From Sinorhizobium sp. RAC02 (GTDB lineage: Bacteria > Pseudomonadota > Alphaproteobacteria > Rhizobiales > Rhizobiaceae), in the NCBI RefSeq assembly GCF_001713395.1, contig NZ_CP016452.1:1798001-1862000 (forward strand): DNA of 64,000 bases. Direction: 5' to 3'. Position 1 is the stretch's first letter. The number at the start of each line of letters is the position of its first letter. The notes under the pieces are model-generated. The model worked only from the letters and a program-made list of their open reading frames with translations. It searched no databases and was not told the origin of the DNA. This document shows, piece by piece, positions 30,094 to 37,514 of this stretch. The position numbers were made by a program, and so were the translations under genes.

Positions 30094-30926
30094 TTCGACT
30101 TCGGATCGAAGTAGTCGTGCAAGCCGTCACCAATGAAGTTGAAGCCCAGCACGATAGTGAGGATGGCGAGGCCCGGACCGAGGGCAACCCACCAGGAATA
30201 GAACTGCGACGCGCCATCGGAGATCATCGAACCCCATTCCGGCGAAGGCGGCGTTGCGCCGAGGCCGATGAAGCTGAGCGAGGCGGCCAGCAGGATGACC
30301 TGGCCGAGATCCATCGTAGCGCTGATCAAAACGGGCGTCCAACAGAGCGGCAGGATATGTTTGAAAAGGATGCGTGTCCTGCTCGCACCGGCGGCGATTG
30401 CCGCCTCAACATGCTCGCGCTCGCGGATTTCGAGGACCTGCGCACGCATCAGGCGGGCATAGACCGGCCACCAGACGATCACCATGGCGACCGTTGCATT
30501 TTCAAGCCCGGGGCCGAGCGAGGCCGCAACCGCCATGGCGAGAAGCATGGGGGGAAACGACAGGGTGACATCGACCAGCCGCATGATCGACGAGCCGAGC
30601 AGGCCGCCGGCATAGCCGGAAATCGCACCCAGCATGGCGCCGATCGCCACCGACAGCGTGACGACGACGACGGCAATCGGGATCGAATATTGTGCGCCGT
30701 ACAAGGTCCGGCTCAGCACGTCGCGACCGAGCGCATCGGTGCCGAGCCAGTGACTCCAGCTCGGCGCCTGAAGTCTGCGTCCGACCATGTCGAGGGGCGC
30801 ATAGGGGCTCATCAGCGGCGCCAGCACCGTGACGGCCAGCCAGAACAGCACGATGGCGATACCGATGGCGAGTGGAACCGACAGCCATGACGGTCGGCGA
30901 AAGGTGGTGAGGGCTATTGCGGTCAT
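30090..30926 (-). CDS. Peptide/opine-type ABC transporter permease (DppC-like)
   Basis: Inner-membrane permease of 278 aa starting MTAIALTTFRRPSWLSVPLA. HWLGTDALGRDVLSRTLYGAQ is the DppC signature. About six spans; the ATPase-docking loop is EHVEAAIAAGASRTRILFKHILP. Four bases separate its ATG from the DppB-like stop and its own stop overlaps the DppD-like start, so all transporter genes are one transcript. The C-terminus [16 protein letters not shown] is typical. Confidence 0.93.
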   Translation of the reverse strand: MTAIALTTFRRPSWLSVPLAIGIAIVLFWLAVTVLAPLMSPYAPLDMVGRRLQAPSWSHWLGTDALGRDVLSRTLYGAQYSIPIAVVVVTLSVAIGAMLGAISGYAGGLLGSSIMRLVDVTLSFPPMLLAMAVAASLGPGLENATVAMVIVWWPVYARLMRAQVLEIREREHVEAAIAAGASRTRILFKHILPLCWTPVLISATMDLGQVILLAASLSFIGLGATPPSPEWGSMISDGASQFYSWWVALGPGLAILTIVLGFNFIGDGLHDYFDPKSK

Positions 30927-30930
30927 GATC

Positions 30931-31944
30931 TCATCCCAGACGCACGCGCGGATTGGCAATGACATAGGCGATGTCGGTGATGAGGTTCGTCAGGAGGAAG
31001 ACGACGCCCCCCACGATCGTGACCCCGATGATGGCAGGAAAATCGAGGCCGCGCGCCGCCTCGACCGCGTAGGAGCCCATGCCCGGCCAGGAAAAGATCG
31101 TCTCCGTCAGTACCGCGCCGGTGAGCAGGTAGGCGAAGGAATAGCCGATGACCGTCAGCGTCGGCACAAGCGTGTTGCGCAGTGCATGACCGACCACGAC
31201 GCGAAGCTCGCCCGCACCCTTGGCCCGCGCCGTCAGAATGAATTCACGGTCGAGCACCTCCAGCATATTGGCGCGCACCAGCCGGGAGATGGTGCCGGCG
31301 ACGGCCCAGCCGAGCACGAAGGCGGGCAGGATGAGGTGCCACAGCGCGTCGAGAAAGAGTTTGAAGTTGCCGGCCAGCAGGGAATCGATGGTCATGAACC
31401 CCGTGATAGAGGCCGGCGGCGTCACGCGCGGATCCAGCCGACCGGGACCGGGCAGCACGCCCCACTTCACCGAGAAGACATAAAGCAGCGCCAGCCCGAG
31501 CCAGAAGACCGGTATCGACGAGCCGAACAGCGCGAAGAAGCGCGCGGCATGGTCGATGGCCGTGTTGCGGAAATAGGCGGCGAGAACACCCAGCGAAATG
31601 CCGATCGTCGAGCCGATGAGCATCGCGGCCAGCACCAGTTCCATCGTCGCCGGCAGGCGGAAGAACACGTCCTGCGCGACGGGCCGGCGCGTGATGAACG
31701 ACGTGCCCATGTCGCCGGTCAGAAGATTGCCGACATAGATCACGTAGCGCTCCGGCAGGCTGCGATCGAGACCCCAGCGCGCCTTTGCGGCCGCAACTGC
31801 CACCGGATCATTCATCTGTCGGTCCGAGACGATCGCCGACAGCGGGTCGCCCTTGGTGACCGTCGTAAGCAGGAAGGCGAGCGTCACGATGCCGAGAACC
31901 AGGAAGGGCATCGCGATCAGGCGTCGCAGTATGTATCGTGTCAC
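30931..31944 (-). CDS. Peptide/opine-type ABC transporter permease (DppB-like)
   Basis: First permease and first gene of the operon running to 23374. It has 337 aa, with MTRYILRRLIAMPFLVLGIVTLAF as the first span, LGLDRSLPERY-type periplasmic text (ARWGLDRSLPERYVIYVGNL) and docking loop REFILTARAKGAGELRVVVGHALRN. The start codon is GTG at 31944, preceded by AAAGGAC at a good distance. No binding-protein gene follows; the likely receptor is encoded at 39734 on the other strand. The promoter lies in the gap shared with the IclR gene. Confidence 0.92.
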   Translation of the reverse strand: MTRYILRRLIAMPFLVLGIVTLAFLLTTVTKGDPLSAIVSDRQMNDPVAVAAAKARWGLDRSLPERYVIYVGNLLTGDMGTSFITRRPVAQDVFFRLPATMELVLAAMLIGSTIGISLGVLAAYFRNTAIDHAARFFALFGSSIPVFWLGLALLYVFSVKWGVLPGPGRLDPRVTPPASITGFMTIDSLLAGNFKLFLDALWHLILPAFVLGWAVAGTISRLVRANMLEVLDREFILTARAKGAGELRVVVGHALRNTLVPTLTVIGYSFAYLLTGAVLTETIFSWPGMGSYAVEAARGLDFPAIIGVTIVGGVVFLLTNLITDIAYVIANPRVRLG

Positions 31945-32036
31945 AAATCGCGTCCTTTAGTCCGTGTGCACCCGTGTCGGCCGGGAAGATCGATACGGGC
32001 ATTATTGACAAGAGGCGGCGCCGACGTCAACATAAA

Positions 32037-32051
32037 TGAAATTATATTCCA
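32037..32051. promoter_or_regulatory. Candidate IclR-type binding site between dppB-like and iclR-like genes
   Basis: TGAAATTATATTCCA, reverse complement TGGAATATAATTTCA, is an imperfect dyad with TGGAA/TTTCA ends, similar to known IclR-family sites. It is AT-rich in a GC-rich gap between the divergent genes starting at 31944 and 32111. A related sequence occurs at 37439-37453. Assignment to the adjacent regulator is inference. Confidence 0.45.
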
Positions 32052-32110
32052 ATTACGAGATAACGACGGATCCGCGGACGTCGACATCGCGCTGGAAGGA
32101 AAGGCAGAAA

Positions 32111-32968
32111 ATGCGCAAGAGGACCAAACCGGCAGATGGAAGCGAGGGCGCGGAGGTCGGCAATTCGGCGGCGTCGCTGACCCGCGGGCTTGAAATCCTG
32201 CGCGCGTTCACCGCCGACGACGCCACGCTGGGCAACCAGGACCTGATCGAGCGGACGGGCCTGCCGAAGGCAACCGTCTCGCGCCTGACTTCGACGCTGG
32301 TTGGCCTTGGTTATCTCCATTACGACGAGATGCTCGGCCGCTACAGCATCGGGCCGGCGACGGTTTCGCTTGGGTATTCGGCTTTAAGCTCCAGCGCTGT
32401 TATCCATATGGTGCGCCCCCTGATGCAGGAGCTGGCGGACCAGACCGGCGCCGCCGTCGCCCTCGGCACGCGCGATGGGCTGGAAATGGTCTATCTCGCC
32501 AATTGCCGCTCGATGAGCCCGGTTTCGCTGAGGCTGAACGTCGGTTCGCGCCTGCCGATCTATCGCACGGCGATGGGGCTCGCCTATCTCGTGGAAATGA
32601 AGCCGGAAATCCGCCAATCCGTCGTCGAGCAGCTCGTCGCGGCGGAACCCGAAAAGGCTGCCGACCTGGATCGCCTGATCGAGAATGCCATCGAGGACCA
32701 CCGGCGTGACGGCTTCATCAGCGCCTTCGGCAGCTGGCACAGCTATATCAACGCCGTCGGTGTCGCCTTCCGTCCGACGGACGGCTCGCCGCTCGTCGCC
32801 CTCACCTGCGGCGGGATTGTCGACATCCTCTCGCGCAACCATTGCCGCGAGATCGTCGGGCCGGAGCTCGTCCGGTTGACCCGACGCCTGCGCGCAAGGC
32901 TTGCCGGGGAACCCGACACGCTCACGACCGCGCCGCGCACACCCACCTGGAAAACCTCCGCCGAATAG
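32111..32968 (+). CDS. IclR-family transcriptional regulator
   Basis: The 285-aa regulator has an N-terminal winged helix (about 20-80: SLTRGLEILRAFTADDATLGNQ, LPKATVSRLTSTLVGLGYL) and a C-terminal effector domain (about 90-265: QTGAAVALGTRDGLEMVYLANC, RLPIYRTAMGLAYLV, HRRDGFISAFGSWHSYINAVGV). I start it at the ATG at 32111 after GGAAAGG; the frame is open 75 bases farther up, but that lies over the candidate operator. Followed after 23 bases by the E2/hydrolase gene in the same direction. It probably controls the surrounding island. Confidence 0.9.
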   Translation: MRKRTKPADGSEGAEVGNSAASLTRGLEILRAFTADDATLGNQDLIERTGLPKATVSRLTSTLVGLGYLHYDEMLGRYSIGPATVSLGYSALSSSAVIHMVRPLMQELADQTGAAVALGTRDGLEMVYLANCRSMSPVSLRLNVGSRLPIYRTAMGLAYLVEMKPEIRQSVVEQLVAAEPEKAADLDRLIENAIEDHRRDGFISAFGSWHSYINAVGVAFRPTDGSPLVALTCGGIVDILSRNHCREIVGPELVRLTRRLRARLAGEPDTLTTAPRTPTWKTSAE

Positions 32969-32991
32969 GCTCAAGCCTGCAAGGACCCCAC

Positions 32992-34287
32992 ATGCCCATC
33001 CATGTCGTCTATCCGAAGGTCAGCCTCGAACTCTCGAGCGGCCGCATCGCCCGCTGGCTGGTCGCCGAGGGCGAAACCGTCCGGCAAGGACAAGTGCTGT
33101 TCGAAATCGACAACGACAAGGCCGCCGTCGAGGTCGAATCACCGGCCGATGGCGTCATCCGCGAGCTGACCGACAGCGAGATCGAGGTCGAGGTCGGCGG
33201 GAACGTGGCGCGCATCTATGCCAACGGGGAGGCCCACGGCGATGGCAAGGCCGCAGTCGCCGAGACGTCCGCTGTCGAGGTGAAAGCGGCGCGTGCCGCT
33301 CCGGCGGCGGCAGCGCGCCAAAACGGTCATCGCCAGCACCCAAACCCCACCCCCCTCGCCCGGCGCATTGCCAAGGAACATGGCATCGTGCTGGACGGGC
33401 TTCACGGCACAGGCCCGGGCGGCAGGGTCCAGAAGACGGATGTCGTCGCGAAGATCGGTCGTGCCGGGCATGCACTCAAGGCGGCCGTCGAGAGCATCGC
33501 TATCCGACCGCTACCTGACGCAAGCCATGCCCCCCTCAACGCCGTTTGGCTGCGCAGGGGCCAAGGTATTCCGGTCGTCTTCCTCCACGGTTTCAGCGCG
33601 GATCTCAACAACTGGCGCGGCCTGCTTGCCGGCGCGCGCGGGGATTGGCCGGCCCTGGCGATCGATCTACCGGCGCACGGCCGGTCACCGCGCGACGTGC
33701 CGCAAGACCTCGAGCGGATGGCGGACCATGTCGAGGCAACGCTTGCCGCCGAACAAATCGGCCCGCTCGTTCTGGCCGGCCATTCCTTCGGCGCCGCGCT
33801 CGCGGCGCGGCTGGCGAGCCGCGGCCAGCTGGATATCCGCGGGCTCTGCCTTTTTGCGCCGGCTGGCCTTGGCCCTGAGATCAACGCAGCCTTTGTCGAT
33901 GGGATCTTGCGCGCGCGGCGGAGCGAGAGCCTCAGGCCCTGGCTCGACCTGCTGGCCCATGATCCCGCGACCATCTCGCCCGCCTTCCTGCAGGCCGTCG
34001 TGCAGCAGCGTGACGATGAGGGCCTGACAGCGGCGATGCGCGCGTTTGCCGAACGGTTCCTGCCGGACGGCACGCAGGCGACGTCGGTCCGCAGCGATCT
34101 CGCCCGCCTGCTATGTCCGGCGCGCATCGTCTTCGGCCGGCAGGACCGCATCCTGCCGTTCAGCGCGACCGCCGGCCTGCCCGGCAATGTCGGCCTGCAT
34201 GCCTTCGACAATTGCGGTCACATGCCGCATCTCGAATATCCGGCGCTCGCGATGACCATCCTCGAGGAAGTCAGGCGAAGCGGCTGA
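32992..34287 (+). CDS. E2 acyltransferase-like protein fused to an alpha/beta hydrolase (AcoC type)
   Basis: The 431-aa protein has three parts. A lipoyl domain (1-80) carries lysine K43 in EIDNDKAAVEVES. A peripheral-subunit-binding domain (119-155) reads TPLARRIAKEHGIVLDG and GPGGRVQKTDVV. In place of the catalytic E2 core there is an alpha/beta hydrolase (190-431) with LHGFSADLNNW, nucleophile S265 in GHSFGAAL, acid in GRQDRILPF and histidine in CGHMPHLEYP. This layout is that of the acetoin dehydrogenase E2, AcoC. Its E1 partner is probably the fused protein at 37515. No E3 gene is adjacent. Confidence 0.85.
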   Translation: MPIHVVYPKVSLELSSGRIARWLVAEGETVRQGQVLFEIDNDKAAVEVESPADGVIRELTDSEIEVEVGGNVARIYANGEAHGDGKAAVAETSAVEVKAARAAPAAAARQNGHRQHPNPTPLARRIAKEHGIVLDGLHGTGPGGRVQKTDVVAKIGRAGHALKAAVESIAIRPLPDASHAPLNAVWLRRGQGIPVVFLHGFSADLNNWRGLLAGARGDWPALAIDLPAHGRSPRDVPQDLERMADHVEATLAAEQIGPLVLAGHSFGAALAARLASRGQLDIRGLCLFAPAGLGPEINAAFVDGILRARRSESLRPWLDLLAHDPATISPAFLQAVVQQRDDEGLTAAMRAFAERFLPDGTQATSVRSDLARLLCPARIVFGRQDRILPFSATAGLPGNVGLHAFDNCGHMPHLEYPALAMTILEEVRRSG

Positions 34288-34290
34288 GGA

Positions 34291-34938
34291 TCAGCGCGTC
34301 GCCTGCTGGCCGTAGGTGCCGTAGCGGGCGCGCACGTCCACCAGCTCTTCCGGCGTCAGCAGCACCGGCTGGCCGACCGACCGGGCGAGCACGTACTGGC
34401 GCGCCAGCATTTCCAGTTTTTCCGCCCTTGCGAGCGCAATGGTAATGTCAGGTCCGATCGTCACCACGCCATGATTGGCCATCAGGCAGGCGGAATAGGT
34501 CGTGCCCATGGCGGCGACCACGGTTTCCGACAGCGCCTCGCTGCCGAAACAGGCATAGTCGGCACACGGTATCTCGCCGCCGCCGAAGCCAGCGACCATG
34601 TAGTGGAACAGCGGGATGGGCTGGCGCAGTGCCGCTAGGGCGACGCAATGGTCGGGATGGGCGTGCACGACAGCACCCGCCGTCGTCGTGGCATAGAGCC
34701 GCGCGTGGATCGCCCATTCCGAAGACGGGCGCCAGTCGCCCACCCAATGGCCCGCTAGATCCATCGCGACGATCTGCTCCGGCGAAAGCACATCCGGCAC
34801 AATACCGGTCGGCGTGATCAACATTCCCGCGCCATGCCTGACGCTGAAGTTGCCCACCGTGCCGCTGTTGAGGCCGATGGCCACCGATCGCCGGCTAGCC
34901 TCGACCAGCGTCTCTCTTGCTGCCAATTCTTCCATCAT
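34291..34938 (-). CDS. otnC: Class II aldolase/decarboxylase, OtnC-like (3-oxo-tetronate 4-phosphate decarboxylase)
   Basis: Zinc-dependent protein of 215 aa in the fuculose-phosphate aldolase/ribulose-phosphate epimerase family. It starts MMEELAARETLVEASRRSVA and has GTVGNFSVRHGAGMLITPTG (phosphate-binding). The zinc histidines are in VVHAHPDHCVALAAL and MANHGVVTIG. The next gene upstream, nine bases away, is an OtnK-like kinase. That pair defines the route from 3-oxo-tetronates through the 4-phosphate to dihydroxyacetone phosphate. It converges on the E2/hydrolase gene with only three bases between. Confidence 0.8.
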   Translation of the reverse strand: MMEELAARETLVEASRRSVAIGLNSGTVGNFSVRHGAGMLITPTGIVPDVLSPEQIVAMDLAGHWVGDWRPSSEWAIHARLYATTTAGAVVHAHPDHCVALAALRQPIPLFHYMVAGFGGGEIPCADYACFGSEALSETVVAAMGTTYSACLMANHGVVTIGPDITIALARAEKLEMLARQYVLARSVGQPVLLTPEELVDVRARYGTYGQQATR

Positions 34939-34947
34939 CGTCCCCTT

Positions 34948-36204
34948 CTAAGTGTCCATCGCTTCGATTGCCCGCAACAGGATATCGTCGGCGCCCAGTT
35001 TGCCCGGCTTGAGATACAGCGACAGCGGAACCGGCCCGGGCGATACGCAAAAACCCGTCCCAAGCTTGCCTTCCGGCAGGGCGCGGACGGACGTGATGCC
35101 CACTGCATCGACAACCGCTCCGGACGTCTCGCCGCCGGCGACGATGAACCGGCGCACGCCGCGATCGCGCAGCCCCTTTGCAATAGCGCCAAGGATGCGT
35201 TCGGCGCGCCGCGCTGCCGCAACCGGACCGAACGCCGCCTGCACTGCGGCCACTTCCTGCGGGCCAGCCGCCGTCGAAATGGCAAAGGGCCTTTCGCCGA
35301 TCCGCTCACTAGCCCAGTCGAGGGCGCGGGAAACCAGCCCCTCCTCCCCCGCCGGGTCCATGAGATCCAGCTTCAGCACGGGATAGTGTTCCGAAAAGGC
35401 GGCGAGCTGCGCCAGCACGACCGGGCCGACGCTGCCGGCGAGAACCGCCGCGGGACCATCCACATGCCGCGGCCACGCAACGACATCCGCCTGTTCGGCA
35501 AGCCCGAGACGGGTCGCGTAGGCGATGATCAGCGGATCGCTCGCGACGACGACGCATGGCATGGCCGCTGCGATGGACGCGGACACCACGACGTCACCGT
35601 CGTCCGTCGTGTCAAGCAGCACATGGCCGGCACCTTCGGCGGCAAAGACTTCGATGGCGGCGATGGCCGCTTCCGCCCCTTTCAGGAGGGTCGCATGATT
35701 GAGGAGGGCGATCCGGTGCGGCGTCTGACGACCCAGGAAGCGGACGAGATCGGGATCGGACATGGGCGTCAGCGGGTCGAACCGCTTGATCGAATCGGAG
35801 ACGAGACGGCCACGATAGAACATGTAGCCCTGATGCACCGTCGCGCCGAAGCGCGGAAAACCCGCGCTCATCAACACCGGCCGCATGCCGGCGCGATCGG
35901 CAAGATAGTCGGCGGCGGGCCCGATATTGCCGTCTTCCGTCGAATCGAACGAGGCGCAGGCCTTGTAGGCCAGGCGCTTGCAGCCAGCCCGGGTGAAGGC
36001 GTCGGCAAAGCGCGCGAGTTCGCCAAGCGCCTCTACGACGGGCACGGTGCGCGTGCGCGTGCCGGCGATCACCACGGCAGAGGACGGGATATCCGCCCCG
36101 GGATCGAACAGTACGGGACAGTGTACACCCGCGCTTTCGAGATAGCCGGCGACCATCAAGGCGCCGGTAAAGTCATCCGCGACGATTCCAAGAGCTCGCT
36201 GCAT
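34948..36204 (-). CDS. otnK: Four-carbon acid sugar kinase (3-oxo-tetronate kinase)
   Basis: Kinase of 418 aa (former DUF1537). The N-terminal substrate domain begins MQRALGIVADDFTGALMVAG with the diagnostic DDFTGA. It continues with KACASFDSTEDGNIGPAADYL and MSAGFPRFGATVHQGYMF. The C-terminal nucleotide domain has VAGGETSGAVVDAVGI and ends with LGTGFCVSPGPVPLSLYLKPGKLG, including the GNFG-like ATP loop. Phosphorylates a 3-oxo-tetronate for the adjacent OtnC-like decarboxylase. The usual tetronate dehydrogenase partner is absent next to it. Confidence 0.85.
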   Translation of the reverse strand: MQRALGIVADDFTGALMVAGYLESAGVHCPVLFDPGADIPSSAVVIAGTRTRTVPVVEALGELARFADAFTRAGCKRLAYKACASFDSTEDGNIGPAADYLADRAGMRPVLMSAGFPRFGATVHQGYMFYRGRLVSDSIKRFDPLTPMSDPDLVRFLGRQTPHRIALLNHATLLKGAEAAIAAIEVFAAEGAGHVLLDTTDDGDVVVSASIAAAMPCVVVASDPLIIAYATRLGLAEQADVVAWPRHVDGPAAVLAGSVGPVVLAQLAAFSEHYPVLKLDLMDPAGEEGLVSRALDWASERIGERPFAISTAAGPQEVAAVQAAFGPVAAARRAERILGAIAKGLRDRGVRRFIVAGGETSGAVVDAVGITSVRALPEGKLGTGFCVSPGPVPLSLYLKPGKLGADDILLRAIEAMDT

Positions 36205-36214
36205 CGATCCTGCC

Positions 36215-37354
36215 TCAGGCGTTGAGCATTTCGCGTGCGATGATGATCTGCTGGATCTGCGACGTACCCTCGTAGAGCCGGAACAGCCGCACGTCGCGAT
36301 AGAAGCGTTCCACTGCATAATCCTGCATGTAACCGGCGCCGCCGTGGATCTGCACCGCCCGGTCGGCAACACGGCCCACCATTTCCGAACAGAACAGTTT
36401 GGCGCTCGCCGCCTGCTGGACGACCCGCTCGCCCCTGTCGAACTGGCGGGCGGCCTCCAGCACCATGGCGCGCCCGGCAAAGGTTTCCGTCGAACTGTCG
36501 GCAAGCATGGCCTGGATGAGCTGGTGTTCCGCAATGGGTTTGCCGAACTGGATACGCTCGCGCGCAAACCGCACGGCCTCGTCGCACAGTCGCTCCGCAG
36601 CCCCCACGCAAACCGCCGAGATATGCAGGCGGCCGCGATTGAGCACCTTCATCGCCGTCTTGAAGCCCAGGCCCTCCGTGCCGCCGATCACGCTGTCGGC
36701 CGCAATCCGGCAATCGTCGAAGATGACGTCGCAGGTGCGGGTGCCGCGCTGCCCCATCTTCTTGTCGATCGGGCCAAGGCTGAGGCCCGGACTGTCTTTC
36801 GGCACGAGGAAGGCACTCACGCCTGTCGACCCGGGGCCGCCGGTGCGCGCCATGACGGTGAAGACATCGGCCACCGGGGCGTTGGTGATGTAGCGCTTGG
36901 TGCCGTTGAGCACGTAATGATCGCCGTCCCGCCGCGCCGTGGTTTTCACGGAACCGGCGTCCGAGCCGACATCCGGCTCGGTCAGCGCGAAGGAACCAAT
37001 GACCTCGCCCGTCGCCATGCGCGGCAGCCAGTAGTGCTTCTGCGCCTCGGTGCCGTCGACGATGATGCCCTGCGAGCCGATGCCGTTGTTGGTGCCGATG
37101 ACGGAGCGGAAGGCGGGAGAGGCATAACCGAGTTCGAAGGCGACGAGCACCTCCTCCTCCATCGTCAGGCCAAGCCCGCCAAAATCTTCCGGAATGGACA
37201 TGCCGAAGAGGCCGAGCCCACGCATGTCCTCGATGATTTCAGGAGGAACGGCGTTTTCGTCTTCGACACGCGCTTCCGCCGCCAAGAGGCGTTCGCGCAC
37301 AAACCGGCGCACCACCTCAACCAGGGCGTTCAGCACTTCGGCGTCCCGGATCAT
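36215..37354 (-). CDS. Acyl-CoA dehydrogenase (second copy)
   Basis: FAD-dependent acyl-CoA dehydrogenase of 379 aa. It starts MIRDAEVLNALVEVVRRFVR at 37354. Substrate and FAD motifs are FALTEPDVGSDAGSVKTTA and LNGTKRYITNAP; the catalytic glutamate is in RLYEGTSQIQQIIIAREML. LDDSR-type proline-rich branches are absent. It differs from the copy at 9240 in the N-terminal domain and belongs to the accessory island: it is the first gene before otnK (10 bases) and is divergent from the fused E1 gene. Supplies the enoyl-CoA for the hydratase/dehydrogenase at 24830. Confidence 0.88.
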   Translation of the reverse strand: MIRDAEVLNALVEVVRRFVRERLLAAEARVEDENAVPPEIIEDMRGLGLFGMSIPEDFGGLGLTMEEEVLVAFELGYASPAFRSVIGTNNGIGSQGIIVDGTEAQKHYWLPRMATGEVIGSFALTEPDVGSDAGSVKTTARRDGDHYVLNGTKRYITNAPVADVFTVMARTGGPGSTGVSAFLVPKDSPGLSLGPIDKKMGQRGTRTCDVIFDDCRIAADSVIGGTEGLGFKTAMKVLNRGRLHISAVCVGAAERLCDEAVRFARERIQFGKPIAEHQLIQAMLADSSTETFAGRAMVLEAARQFDRGERVVQQAASAKLFCSEMVGRVADRAVQIHGGAGYMQDYAVERFYRDVRLFRLYEGTSQIQQIIIAREMLNA

Positions 37355-37438
37355 CGCAATTCTTCCTCTTTGGCGGCTCACGAAAATTTCTGTTGCATCC
37401 AAAGGCTGGCACAGCTTAGTGTGCCATTCAACAGAAAT

Positions 37439-37453
37439 CGGAATTTATTTCCA
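37439..37453. promoter_or_regulatory. Candidate second IclR-type site between acyl-CoA dehydrogenase and fused E1 genes
   Basis: CGGAATTTATTTCCA, reverse complement TGGAAATAAATTCCG, shares 10 of 15 positions with the site at 32037-32051 and fits TGGAA-N3-AATTYC. It lies in the 160-base divergent gap (starts 37354 and 37515), an AT-rich patch. It may let one IclR regulator control both halves of the island. Confidence 0.4.
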
Positions 37454-37514
37454 TAAACGAAAAATCGGCGCCCGAGACAAACGACGCGGCTCCCCTGTGA
37501 ACCCGAGGATACGA

